DNA from: Rhodoferax sp.
GTDB lineage: Bacteria; Pseudomonadota; Gammaproteobacteria; Burkholderiales; Burkholderiaceae_C
Reading direction: 5' to 3'
Assembly: GCF_025354435.1 (NCBI RefSeq)
Contig: NZ_JANXMU010000025.1
Location: forward strand, 1 to 64,000
DNA length: 64,000 nucleotides
Below, piece after piece: positions 51,936-60,574 of the stretch. Under the pieces are notes generated by a model. It made no database searches and was not told the origin of the DNA. It saw only the letters and a list, made by a program, of their open reading frames with translations. Made by a program: the position numbers and the translations under genes. Each line of letters opens with the position of its first letter. Positions within the stretch are counted from its first letter, which is position 1.

Positions 51936-53351
51936 TCAAAAAAGCGCCTGCCCAGGCGCTTTTTTTGTTTCTGCGCTGCGCCTGCCTACCAGCGCGATGG
52001 CGACTGCTGCGATGAGTAACATGGCTGCGAAGGCGAAGGTGCTCTGCAGCCCGGTGGCCACCGCCTCTGGCTGTGCCGTGGTGATATCGCTCGTGCCTGC
52101 GGCGAAGGCGAATATGGCGCCCATGACGGAGGTGCCGGTGATCAATCCCAGGTTGCGCGACAGGCTGAGCAGGCCGGAGACCACGCCGCGCTGGTCGGCG
52201 GGCACGTCCACTATCACGGCGGTGTTGTTGGCGGCCTGGAACAGCTGGTAGCCCGGGGTCAGGATGGCGATGGCCGCGATGTAACCGACCACGCCGAACA
52301 GGATGGGCAACACCGCCAGTGCCACAGCGCCCGCCGCCATCGCCACCAGCCCGACTACAACCGTCGCGGCCGCGCCCCAGCGGTCCACCACCCGGCCTGC
52401 CAGCACACCGCCCACGATAGAGATGGCCGGGCCGATGGCCATCACCATGCCCACCGTGGCCGCGTTCAGGCCTAGCGCTTGCGATAGGTAGAAAGGCCCC
52501 ACCACAAAGGTCGCCATGATCACCGTGGCCACCAGCACATTGATGGCCAGGCTGGCACCCAGCGCTGGGTCGCGGAAGGCGGCCAATTGCACCAGCGGTG
52601 ATGCCACACGGGTCTGGCTGAACACGAACAGGCCTGAGCCAGCCACCGCCGCCAGCAGCAGCGCGATGTTCAGCGCACCGAAGTGGCTGCGTCCCATCGT
52701 CATGGCCAGCGCGTAGGCCGCCAGGGTCAGGGCCAGTAGCAGCGTGCCGATGGGGTCGAAGCGGACACGGTCCGCCTTCGCCACCAGACGGTCGGCAGGC
52801 AAATAGCGCTGTGCCAGTACAAAAGCCAATATGCCCAGCGGCAGGTTCACCAGAAAGATGCTGCGCCAGCCGAAGCCACCCACCAGCACGCCGCTCAGCG
52901 AGGGGCCAAGCGCCGTACCCACGGCCGACATGGTGCCCAGCAGGCCCATGGCGCTGCCGGTTTTGTCCTTGGGCACCGTCTCGGCCACAAAGGCGATGGT
53001 CAGCGCCATCATGGTCGCCGCGCCCAGGCCTTGCGCCACTCGGGCGGCCAGCAGTAGCGCCAGTGTGGGAGCGGCAGCGCACAACACCGAGGCCGTGGTG
53101 AACAGCAAGATGCCACCCAGCAATAGCCGCCGACGGCCCAAGATATCCCCCAGCCGCCCCACGCTGACGATCAGCGTGGTGATGGCCAGCAGATAGGCCA
53201 GCACTACCCACTGGACTTGCTGGAACGAGGCGCTGAAGGCCTGGGCCAGGGTGGGCAGGGCCACATTGGCAATGCTGGTGCCCAGCGAGGACAGCAGCAT
53301 AGACAGCGACAGGCTGGCAAGTGCCCAGGGGATTTTGCGGGGGGTGAACAT
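51936..53351 (-). CDS. MFS transporter, drug:H+ antiporter (EmrB/QacA-like)
   Basis: The 471-residue membrane protein is of the DHA2-type exporter group. It shows the motif A region LIVSVGRLGDILGRRRLLLG, motif C (GTALGPSLSGVLVGGFGWRS, an antiporter signature) and about 12-14 membrane helices. It would export hydrophobic or cationic compounds. It is divergent from a LysR gene, 129 bp apart, the probable regulator. Its last residues (KAPGQALF) are encoded by the tRNA-Ser terminator hairpin. Confidence 0.9.
   Translation of the reverse strand: MFTPRKIPWALASLSLSMLLSSLGTSIANVALPTLAQAFSASFQQVQWVVLAYLLAITTLIVSVGRLGDILGRRRLLLGGILLFTTASVLCAAAPTLALLLAARVAQGLGAATMMALTIAFVAETVPKDKTGSAMGLLGTMSAVGTALGPSLSGVLVGGFGWRSIFLVNLPLGILAFVLAQRYLPADRLVAKADRVRFDPIGTLLLALTLAAYALAMTMGRSHFGALNIALLLAAVAGSGLFVFSQTRVASPLVQLAAFRDPALGASLAINVLVATVIMATFVVGPFYLSQALGLNAATVGMVMAIGPAISIVGGVLAGRVVDRWGAAATVVVGLVAMAAGAVALAVLPILFGVVGYIAAIAILTPGYQLFQAANNTAVIVDVPADQRGVVSGLLSLSRNLGLITGTSVMGAIFAFAAGTSDITTAQPEAVATGLQSTFAFAAMLLIAAVAIALVGRRSAETKKAPGQALF
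51937..51967. terminator. bidirectional intrinsic terminator shared by tRNA-Ser and the MFS gene
   Basis: CAAAAAAGCGCCTG-CC-CAGGCGCTTTTTTTG is a 14-bp stem with a T-run on one strand and an A-run on the other, so it can work both ways. The last codons and stop of the convergent MFS gene lie inside the stem. Confidence 0.9.
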
Positions 53352-53480
53352 GGTGGATGCGTCTTTCTGTGGAGCTGTTTCAAGCGTAGTGCTTTACCCT
53401 GCATGGCGGAAGACGCAGCGTTTGCACTGTATCCCTGCGCAAAACGCCATGCCAGACCAGAATTGCGCTATCGTGGACGC

Positions 53481-54377
53481 ATGCCAACTCCCGATTTCAA
53501 CCTGCTGGTCACGCTGGATGTGCTGCTCGCCGAAGGCAGCGTGGTGCGCGCCGCCAAACGCCTACGGCTGAGCCCGTCGGCCATGAGCCGGGCGCTGGCG
53601 CGGCTGCGCGAGACCACCGGCGACCCGCTGCTGGTGCGGGCGGGTCGCGGCCTGGTGCCCACACCCCGTGCTTTGGAGCTGCGCGAACACGTGCGCCAGC
53701 TGGTGCAGGATGCAGAAGCGGTGTTGCGCCCCACCGAGACGCTGCAGCCCGCGCAACTGGTGCGGACATTCACGTTGCGCACCAGCGAAGGCTTTGTGGA
53801 GTGCTTTGGCCCCGGCCTGATTGCCCGCATGGGCGCAGAGGCCCCTGGTGTGCGGCTGTGTTTTGTGCAAAAGCCCGACAAGGACAGTGCACCCCTGCGC
53901 GAGGGGGCGGTCGATCTGGAGATCGGCGTGGTGGGCAGCACGGCCGCGCCCGAACTGCGCACGCAGGCCTTGTTCCGCGACCGTTTCATCGGCGTGGTGC
54001 GTGCGGGCCACGCGCTGAGCCAGGGCGAGATCACGCCCGCCCGCTATGCGGCGGGGCAGCACATCAGCGTGTCGCGGCGCGGGCTGTTCAAGGGAGGCAT
54101 TGACGACGCGCTGGAGTCGCTGGGGCTGCAGCGCGACATCGCCACCATCGTCGGCGGCTTCTCCACCGCCCTGGCGCTGGCCCGGGCCAGTGAGCTGGTG
54201 GCCAGCGTGCCCGGGCGGCACACCGGCGTGCTGCGCGCCGGGATGTTCAGTTTTGACCTGCCAGTGGCCACGCCCGCGTTCACTGTGTCCATGCTGTGGC
54301 ACCCCCGGCTGGATGCCGACCCGGCGCAGCGCTGGTTGCGCACCTGCGTACGCGAGGTGTGCGTGGCGATGGACTGA
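53481..54377 (+). CDS. LysR-family transcriptional regulator
   Basis: The 298-residue LysR protein has a helix-turn-helix from FNLLVTLDVLLAEGSVVRAA to LSPSAMSRALARLRETTGDP, the NodD/SyrM-like variant with 'D-LL-V-LD-LL'. The effector domain follows (TLRTSEGFVECFGPGLIARM). The longest frame starts far upstream within the divergent MFS gene; this ATG fits the family. It is divergent from the exporter and probably controls it. Confidence 0.9.
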   Translation: MPTPDFNLLVTLDVLLAEGSVVRAAKRLRLSPSAMSRALARLRETTGDPLLVRAGRGLVPTPRALELREHVRQLVQDAEAVLRPTETLQPAQLVRTFTLRTSEGFVECFGPGLIARMGAEAPGVRLCFVQKPDKDSAPLREGAVDLEIGVVGSTAAPELRTQALFRDRFIGVVRAGHALSQGEITPARYAAGQHISVSRRGLFKGGIDDALESLGLQRDIATIVGGFSTALALARASELVASVPGRHTGVLRAGMFSFDLPVATPAFTVSMLWHPRLDADPAQRWLRTCVREVCVAMD

Positions 54378-54452
54378 AGATTGCTTGTCTTGCAGCGCCG
54401 ACAATACACGCTTGTTTTTGTAACCTTGTCGTCTTCCATAAGGAACCCAGCC

Positions 54453-55232
54453 ATGCCGCTTGTCGTTTTCAACCAGAAGGGTGGGGTGGGCAAGTCCACC
54501 ATTACCTGCAATTTGGCCGCTATCAGTGCCAGCCAGGGGCTGCGCACGCTGGTGATCGACCTGGACCCGCAGGGCAATTCCAGCAGCTATCTGCTGGGCG
54601 CGCAGGCCCAGGACGACCAGCCTACGGTGGCCGGGTTTTTTGAGCACTGCCTGAGCTACAGCTTGCGCACCGTGCTGCCCACCGACTTCATCGTCACCAC
54701 GCCGCACGAAAACCTGCACCTGATGCCGTCCAGCCCGCTGCTGGGCGAACTGGAGAGCAAGCTGGAGTCGCGCCACAAACTGTACAAGCTACGCGAGGCC
54801 CTGCAGCTGCTGGCGGCGGGCTACGACCGTATCTACATCGACACGCCGCCCGCGCTCAACTTCTACACCCGCTCGGCACTGATCGGCGCACGGGCCTGCC
54901 TGATTCCGTTCGACTGCGACGAGTTTGCCCGCAAGGCGCTGTACACCCTGCTGGACAACGTAGCCGAAATCCGCGCAGACCACAACCCTGGCCTGGTAGT
55001 GGACGGCATTGTGGTGAACCAGTTCCAGCCGCGTGCCAACCTGCCGCAGCGCATGGTCAATGAGCTGGTGGCCGAGGGCCTGCCGGTGCTGCAACCGTAT
55101 TTGCCTTCGTCGGTGAAGATTCGCGAATCGCACGAGCAGTCTTTGCCTATGGTTTACCTGGACCCGCTGCACAAGCTGACGCAGGCCTTTGTGTCGCTGC
55201 ATGGCGTGGTGCAGGGCCTGCGCACTGCATAA
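54453..55232 (+). CDS. ParA-family ATPase without a ParB partner
   Basis: The 259-residue P-loop ATPase has a deviant Walker A motif (VVFNQKGGVGKSTITCNLAA), A' motif (TLVIDLDPQGNSSSYLL) and Walker B (YDRIYIDTPPALNFYTRSAL). It is therefore a genuine ParA/Soj-type protein. No parB, parS-like 16-mer or plasmid gene lies beside it, so it is more likely a positioning ATPase for a protein complex or an orphan paralogue than the chromosomal ParA. AAGGA precedes the ATG. Monocistronic; followed by a family 1 repeat. Confidence 0.9.
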   Translation: MPLVVFNQKGGVGKSTITCNLAAISASQGLRTLVIDLDPQGNSSSYLLGAQAQDDQPTVAGFFEHCLSYSLRTVLPTDFIVTTPHENLHLMPSSPLLGELESKLESRHKLYKLREALQLLAAGYDRIYIDTPPALNFYTRSALIGARACLIPFDCDEFARKALYTLLDNVAEIRADHNPGLVVDGIVVNQFQPRANLPQRMVNELVAEGLPVLQPYLPSSVKIRESHEQSLPMVYLDPLHKLTQAFVSLHGVVQGLRTA

Positions 55233-55240
55233 ACTCATTT

Positions 55241-55297
55241 GCTATTTATTTGATAGCTAATTGTGCTTGTTGAATATGCATTAGCGGCCTATTTTCT
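55241..55297 (-). repeat. intergenic repeat family 1 copy, reverse orientation
   Basis: GCTATTTATTTGATAGCTAA, a spacer with GCTTGTTGAATATGC, then ATTAGCGGCCTATTTTC. Reading the other strand gives the normal GGCCGCTAATGC ... TAGCTATCAAATA order. Confidence 0.8.
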
Positions 55298-55407
55298 TTA
55301 AATTTGCAAGTGGTAGTGTCAGTCTGTGCTTGACGGGCATAGGCTGCCCAAGGCATAGTCCATAGCAAAATAATTCCTATTTTGTTATAACTGATACCAC
55401 TATTGCA

Positions 55408-56190
55408 ATGGCAAAAAGCGAACTGAATCTGAACTCCACCTACCCCAGCCTGCGCGAGCAGGCTGTTTTTATTACCGGCGGGGGCAGCGGCATTGGGGCG
55501 GCCATGGTGTCGGCGTTTGTGCAGCAGGGCGCGCGCGTGGCCTTTGTGGACGTGGCCGAAGCCGCCAGCCAGGCGCTGACGCAGGAGCTGGTAGCGGCCG
55601 GTTACCCCGCGCCGTGGTGGCGCAAGTGCGATGTGCGCGACATTGCGGCGCTGCAGACTGCGGTGGCGGACGCGGCTGGCGTCCTGGGCGACTTTGCGGT
55701 GCTGGTGAACAACGTGGCCAGCGACGACCGGCACACGCTGGAGTCCGTCACGCCTGAGTACTACGACCAGCGCATGGCCATCAACGAACGGCCGGCGTTC
55801 TTTGCCATCCAGTCGGTGGTGCCGGGCATGCAGCGGCGCGGCAGCGGCTCCATCATCAACCTGGGGTCCACCGGCTGGCAGACCAAGGGCACGGGCTACC
55901 CCTGCTACGCGATTGCCAAGTCGTCGGTCAATGGGCTGACGCGCGGGCTGGCCAAGAGCCTGGGCGCGGACCGCATCCGCATCAACACCGTGTCGCCCGG
56001 CTGGGTGATGACCGAGCGGCAGGTGGCGCTGTGGCTGAACACCGAGAGCGAGGCCGAACTCCAGCGCACCCAGTGCCTGCCCGACAAGCTGAGCGGCCAC
56101 GACATCGCCCGCATGGTGCTGTTTCTGGCCTCGGACGACGGCGCGATGTGCACCGCGCAAGAGTTCAAGGTGGACGCGGGTTGGGCTTAA
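55408..56190 (+). CDS. short-chain dehydrogenase, probably sugar dehydrogenase-like
   Basis: The 260-residue classical SDR has TGGGSGIG in AVFITGGGSGIGAAMVSA, NNVA in VLVNNVASDDRH, and the catalytic Tyr/Lys in YPCYAIAKSSVNGLTRGL with Ser in IINLGSTGW. The post-catalytic loop SPGWVMTERQ and the C-terminus MCTAQEFKVDAGWA resemble the galactose/arabinose/fucose dehydrogenase-type SDRs of Burkholderiales. Its location before two sugar ABC systems supports an oxidative sugar pathway, but the specificity is inferred. Confidence 0.85.
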   Translation: MAKSELNLNSTYPSLREQAVFITGGGSGIGAAMVSAFVQQGARVAFVDVAEAASQALTQELVAAGYPAPWWRKCDVRDIAALQTAVADAAGVLGDFAVLVNNVASDDRHTLESVTPEYYDQRMAINERPAFFAIQSVVPGMQRRGSGSIINLGSTGWQTKGTGYPCYAIAKSSVNGLTRGLAKSLGADRIRINTVSPGWVMTERQVALWLNTESEAELQRTQCLPDKLSGHDIARMVLFLASDDGAMCTAQEFKVDAGWA

Positions 56191-56191
56191 A

Positions 56192-56270
56192 ATACATTGC
56201 TATATTTTTTGATGTAGTTATAAATAGCGCCTTATGCATGTCTAATATACGCTAGAGGCATATTTTATGG
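56192..56270 (-). repeat. intergenic repeat family 1 copy, reverse orientation
   Basis: GCTATATTTTTTGATGTAGT, a spacer with ATAGCGCCTTATGCATG, then AATATACGCTAGAGGCATAT. The conserved CTAGAGGC end is intact on the reverse strand. Confidence 0.78.
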
Positions 56271-56295
56271 TTGAAAAATGGCCAAAAATCTACTG

Positions 56296-56781
56296 CTAGG
56301 CATCGTTGTCTTCCAGCGCGCAGCCATAGAGCGACAGGCTGGCGGCCTTCAGGGCTGTCAGCATCACCTTGGCGGCAGGTGAGGGCAGGCGGTCGGTGCG
56401 GGTGATGATGCCGAACGCGTCCATGTGGCAGGGAATCTCCAGCGGCACGATGGCGACCAGGCCGTGGGCGGCGTAGTAGTGCGCCACATCGGCCGCGATG
56501 ACGGCGAGCATGTCGCTTTGCTGCAGCATGCGGGTGACCTGGCCAAAGCGTCCGGCCTTGAGGGCTGTGAGCTCCTCGTGCGCCTGGTTCAGGCTGGCCA
56601 GGGCCACGCGGGCATGGCGGATCATGGTTTCGCCGTACCAGGTAGGGCGCATGCCGCGCGGCAGCTGGTCGAACAGTGGCACTTCCAGCACGTCTTCCAG
56701 GTCCTTGAGCAGCTTGGACGCGGCGGGCTGGGTCATGTTGAGCACCTGCGAGGCCCGGTGGATGGACGGTGGACAGGGCAA
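56296..56781 (-). pseudogene. remnant of a GbpR-type LysR regulator with two deletions
   Basis: The open frame encodes 161 residues, half a LysR protein. The start is missing: it opens at a TTG and joins the helix-turn-helix in mid-domain (SIHRASQVLNMTQPAASKLL). The regular linker helix follows (MIRHARVALASLNQAHEELT), but after AGRFGQVT it jumps directly to RMLQQSDMLAVIAADVAHYY, a segment near the end of the effector domain. About 150 residues of ligand-binding core are therefore lost in frame near 56532. The C-terminus FGIITRTDRLPSPAAKVMLT is intact. GbpR-type regulators normally face sugar-binding-protein operons divergently, as here. It cannot bind its sugar and probably not DNA. Confidence 0.82.
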
Positions 56782-56805
56782 ATAACTAAACCATCAGGAG
56801 ACAAC

Positions 56806-57772
56806 ATGCTTATCAATCGCCGCACTCTCGCCATCGCATTGGCAGCTGCACCACTGGCAGGTTTGCTGCCAGGCACTGTGTTTGCGCAGAAAAAAAATTG
56901 TGCTGGGTTTTAGCCAGGTCGGAGCCGAAAGTGAGTGGCGTACTGCCAACACCGACTCCATCAAGGCCTCTGCAGCAGAAGCCGGTATCGAGCTGAAGTT
57001 CTCTGATGCCCAGCAAAAGCAAGAAAACCAGATCAAAGCCATCCGCTCTTTCATCGCCCAAAAAGTGGACGTGATTGCGTTCTCGCCCGTGGTCGAGTCC
57101 GGCTGGGAAACCGTGCTGCGAGAAGCCAAGGCCGCGAAGATTCCAGTGGTGCTGACCGACCGCTCGGTGAACGTGAAAGACGACTCGCTGTACGTTTCGT
57201 TCATGGGCTCGGACTTCACCGAAGAAGGCCGCAAGGCAGGCCGCTGGTTGGTAGAGGCCATGAAGGGCAGCACCGGCGATGTGAACATCGTCGAGCTGCA
57301 AGGCACCGTGGGCTCGGCCCCGGCCATCGACCGCAAGAAGGGCTTTGAAGAAATCATCAAGGCCGACCTCAAGTTCAAGATCATTCGCTCGCAAACCGGC
57401 GACTTCACCCGTGCCAAGGGCAAGGAAGTCATGGAAGCCTTCCTCAAGGCCGAGGGCAAGAAGATCAATGTGCTGTACGCGCACAACGACGACATGGCCA
57501 TCGGTGCCATCCAGGCTATTGAAGAGGCCGGTCTCAAGCCTGCCAAGGACATCACCATCATCTCTATTGATGCCGTCAAGGGCGCTTTCGAGGCCATGAT
57601 TGCAGGCAAGCTGAATGTCACGGTCGAATGCAGCCCGCTGCTGGGCCCGCAACTGATGTCCGCCGTGAAGGACCTGAAGGCTGGCAAAACACTGCAAAAA
57701 CGTATCGTCACCGAAGAAGGCATCTTCCCGATGGAAGTGGCTGCCAAAGAGTTCCCTAAGCGTAAGTACTGA
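56806..57772 (+). pseudogene. ytfQ: YtfQ-type galactofuranose-binding protein gene with a +1 frameshift
   Basis: The reading frame starts MLINRRTLAIALAAAPLAGL with a signal peptide and reaches VFAQKK. A run of eight A (56890-56897) shifts it to NCAGF and a stop. With seven A the frame would continue IVLGFSQVGAESEWRTANTD and remain open to the end. The mature part is a complete YtfQ-like cluster-B periplasmic protein (VDVIAFSPVVESGWETVLRE, LTDRSVNVKDDSLYVSFMGS, VLYAHNDDMAIGAIQAIEEA). Alternatives are sequencing error in the homopolymer or slippage during transcription that restores some product. AGGAG precedes the ATG. It would deliver sugar to YtfR/YtfT. Confidence 0.85.
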
Positions 57773-57786
57773 TCTGCATCCCCCAC

Positions 57787-57815
57787 GGCGCGTTGGATAC
57801 TGAGCGCGCCTTTTT
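57787..57815 (+). terminator. hairpin with T5 tract between ytfQ and chvE
   Basis: GGCGCG-N12-CGCGCC followed by TTTTT, 14 bp after the ytfQ stop and just before the chvE ribosome-binding site. The stem is only 6 bp, so it may be an attenuator or mRNA stabiliser rather than a full stop. Confidence 0.6.
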
Positions 57816-57838
57816 AAAAACCCTCGGAGATAATTCTA

Positions 57839-58909
57839 ATGAAACGTACGTTACTCAAATCTGTGCTGGCCAGCCTAGCCTTGGCGGCACTCGGTGTTGC
57901 ACCGCAGGCCAATGCCCAAGACAAGGGCACTATCGGCATCTCCATGCCGACCAAGTCTTCGGCCCGCTGGATTGCAGATGGCGACAACATGGTCAAAGTG
58001 TTGAAAGACCGTGGCTACAAGACCGATTTGCAGTACGCCGACGACGACATCCCGAACCAGCTCGCCCAGATCGAGAACATGGTCACCAAGGGTGTGAAGG
58101 TTTTGGTGATTGCCTCCATCGACGGCACCACGCTGTCCAAAGTGCTGCAAAACGCGGCCGACAAGGGTGTCAAGGTCATTGCCTATGACCGCCTGATCAA
58201 GGGTTCGAAGAATGTGGACTACTACGCCACGTTCGACAACTTCCAGGTTGGCGTGCTGCAAGCAGGCACGATTGTGGACAAACTGGGCCTGAAGCAAGGC
58301 AAGGGTCCGTTCAACATCGAACTGTTTGGCGGCTCGCCAGATGACAACAACGCCTTCTTCTTCTATGACGGCGCCATGAGCGTGTTCAAGCCTTACATCG
58401 ACAGCGGCAAGCTGGTGGTGCGCAGCAAGCAAATGGGCATGGAAAAGGTCGGTACCCTGCGTTGGGACGGCGCTGTCGCCCAGGCCCGTATGGACAACCT
58501 GTTGTCGGCCTTCTACACCAAGGACAAGGTTGATGCCGTGCTGTCCCCGTACGACGGTATTTCCATCGGCATTTTGTCCTCGCTCAAAGGCGTGGGCTAC
58601 TGCACCAAGACCCAGGCTTGCCCTGTGGTGAGCGGCCAGGATGCGGAAGTGCCTTCGGTCAAGTCCATCCTGCGCGGCGAACAGTACTCGACCATCTTCA
58701 AGGACACGCGTGAGCTAGCCAAGGTCACCGCCAACATGGTGGACGCAGAACTGTCTGGCAAGAAGCCCGAAGTCAACGACACCAAGACCTATAACAACGG
58801 CGTCAAGGTGGTACCTGCGTACCTGCTCAAGCCTGTGGCTGTGGATGCCAGCAACTGGAACCCGATCCTGATCGGCAGCGGCTACTACAAAGAGTCGCAA
58901 ATCAAGTAA
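57839..58909 (+). CDS. chvE: ChvE-type multiple-sugar-binding periplasmic protein
   Basis: The 356-residue binding protein of the GguAB/MmsAB sugar importer has a signal peptide ([17 protein letters not shown], cleavage before QDKG). The mature part begins [20 protein letters not shown] and includes [40 protein letters not shown] and [20 protein letters not shown], the ChvE pattern of monosaccharide contacts. It binds arabinose, galactose, glucose, xylose or fucose in relatives. GGAG lies 9 bp before the ATG. It is followed by an intrinsic terminator-like hairpin that would keep its level above the membrane parts. Confidence 0.92.
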   Translation: MKRTLLKSVLASLALAALGVAPQANAQDKGTIGISMPTKSSARWIADGDNMVKVLKDRGYKTDLQYADDDIPNQLAQIENMVTKGVKVLVIASIDGTTLSKVLQNAADKGVKVIAYDRLIKGSKNVDYYATFDNFQVGVLQAGTIVDKLGLKQGKGPFNIELFGGSPDDNNAFFFYDGAMSVFKPYIDSGKLVVRSKQMGMEKVGTLRWDGAVAQARMDNLLSAFYTKDKVDAVLSPYDGISIGILSSLKGVGYCTKTQACPVVSGQDAEVPSVKSILRGEQYSTIFKDTRELAKVTANMVDAELSGKKPEVNDTKTYNNGVKVVPAYLLKPVAVDASNWNPILIGSGYYKESQIK

Positions 58910-58956
58910 AGGCACACGCTCTAGGCCGAAAGCCTGGGGTGTTGCCAGTGAGCTTG

Positions 58957-58994
58957 AAAAGGCCCTGCATTGCGAGGTGTGGGGCCTTTTTTTT
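58957..58994 (+). terminator. intrinsic terminator-like hairpin between chvE and gguA
   Basis: AAAAGGCCC, a loop, GGGCCTTTT and further T residues. It lies 47 bp after the chvE stop and 30 bp before gguA. Partial termination here would give the common excess of binding protein over ATPase and permease. Confidence 0.8.
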
Positions 58995-59023
58995 CGGTAG
59001 TTTATAAAAATAAAAGGGTACTG

Positions 59024-60550
59024 ATGGCGAACACGATCCTAGAGATGCACGACATCCGCAAGACATTCCCCGGAGTGGTTGCGCTGAACAAAGTGAACCT
59101 GCGCGTGAGTGCGGGTGAAATACATGCCCTGGTCGGCGAGAACGGCGCGGGCAAATCGACCTTGATGAAGGTGCTGTCGGGTGTGTACCCGCACGGCGAC
59201 TACACCGGCGAAATCCGCTACCTGGGCCAGGAGCAGCGCTTCAAGGGCATCCACGACAGCGAGCAGCAGGGCATCATCATCATCCACCAGGAGCTGGCCC
59301 TGGTGCCGTTGCTGTCGATTGCCGAAAACATCTTTTTGGGCAACGAGACCGCGCACAACGGCGTGATCGACTGGATGGCGGCGCACAGCCAAACCCAGGC
59401 CTTGCTGAAGAAGGTTGGCCTCAAAGAATCCCCCAACACGCTGATCACCAATATCGGCGTGGGCAAGCAGCAATTGGTGGAAATTGCCAAGGCGCTGTCT
59501 AAAAAAGTCAAACTGCTGATCCTGGACGAGCCCACGGCCAGTCTGAACGAGACCGACAGCGATGCGCTGCTGATGCTGCTGCTGGAGCTCAAGGCCCAGG
59601 GCATTGCCTGCATCTTGATCTCGCACAAGCTCAACGAAATCTCCAAGGTGGCCGATTCGATCACCATCTTGCGCGATGGCACCACAGTGGAGACGCTGGA
59701 CTGCCGCGCCGAATCCATCAGCGAAGACCGCGTGATCCGCGGCATGGTGGGCCGTGAAATGGCCGACCGCTACCCCAAACGCACGCCTAATATTGGCGAG
59801 ACCGTGTTTGAGCTGCGCGACTGGCGCGCCTACCACCCGCAGCACGCCGACCGCGAGATGGTCAAAGGTATCAACCTGACCGTCAAGCGCGGTGAAATCG
59901 TCGGCATTGCCGGGCTGATGGGCGCGGGCCGCACCGAGCTGGCCATGAGCGTGTTTGGCAAATCCTGGGGCCAGCGCATCAGCGGCACGGCTTTGCTGCA
60001 CGGCAAGGAAATCGACGTATCTACGGTGCAAAAAGCTGTGGCCCATGGCTTGGCCTACGTGACCGAAGACCGCAAGGGCAACGGCCTGGTGCTGAGCGAA
60101 GACATCCAGTGGAACACCTCGCTGGCCAACCTGCCCGGCGTGTCCAAAAACGGCATCATTGACGATGGCCGCGAGTACGCCGTCGCCCAGGGCTACCGCG
60201 AAAAAATGCGTACCCGCTGCTCGGGTGTGGACCAGAAAGTGGTCAATCTGTCGGGCGGCAACCAGCAAAAAGTGGTGCTCAGCAAATGGCTGTTCACCAA
60301 CCCCGAGGTGTTGATCCTGGACGAGCCCACACGGGGCATCGACGTGGGGGCCAAGTTCGAGATCTACACCCTGATTGCGCAACTGGCCGCCGAGGGCAAA
60401 TGCGTGATCGTGATATCCAGCGAAATGCCCGAGCTGCTGGGCCTGTCGGACCGTATTTACGTGATGAACGAAGGAAAGTTTGTCGCTGAGATGCCCACCG
60501 CCGAGGCCAGCCAGGAAAAAATCATGCGCGCCATCGTCAGCGCCAACTAG
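59024..60550 (+). CDS. gguA: sugar ABC transporter ATPase, two nucleotide-binding domains
   Basis: The 508-residue CUT2 ATPase has two ABC domains. The first has Walker [13 protein letters not shown] and Walker [14 protein letters not shown]. The second keeps [15 protein letters not shown] and Walker [17 protein letters not shown]; its Walker A is degenerate ([14 protein letters not shown]), which is normal for CUT2. Starts at ATG after AAAAGGG; an 18-codon longer frame exists. It works with the ChvE binding protein and GguB permease. Confidence 0.94.
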   Translation: MANTILEMHDIRKTFPGVVALNKVNLRVSAGEIHALVGENGAGKSTLMKVLSGVYPHGDYTGEIRYLGQEQRFKGIHDSEQQGIIIIHQELALVPLLSIAENIFLGNETAHNGVIDWMAAHSQTQALLKKVGLKESPNTLITNIGVGKQQLVEIAKALSKKVKLLILDEPTASLNETDSDALLMLLLELKAQGIACILISHKLNEISKVADSITILRDGTTVETLDCRAESISEDRVIRGMVGREMADRYPKRTPNIGETVFELRDWRAYHPQHADREMVKGINLTVKRGEIVGIAGLMGAGRTELAMSVFGKSWGQRISGTALLHGKEIDVSTVQKAVAHGLAYVTEDRKGNGLVLSEDIQWNTSLANLPGVSKNGIIDDGREYAVAQGYREKMRTRCSGVDQKVVNLSGGNQQKVVLSKWLFTNPEVLILDEPTRGIDVGAKFEIYTLIAQLAAEGKCVIVISSEMPELLGLSDRIYVMNEGKFVAEMPTAEASQEKIMRAIVSAN

Positions 60551-60574
60551 AGCAAAAACCAGAGCATTCAGACC

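Noticed and set aside
54453-55232. ParA as evidence for an integrated plasmid or a replication origin near dnaB
   Set aside because: No parB, parS, repA, DnaA-box cluster or plasmid backbone genes are visible; the surroundings are chromosomal core genes.
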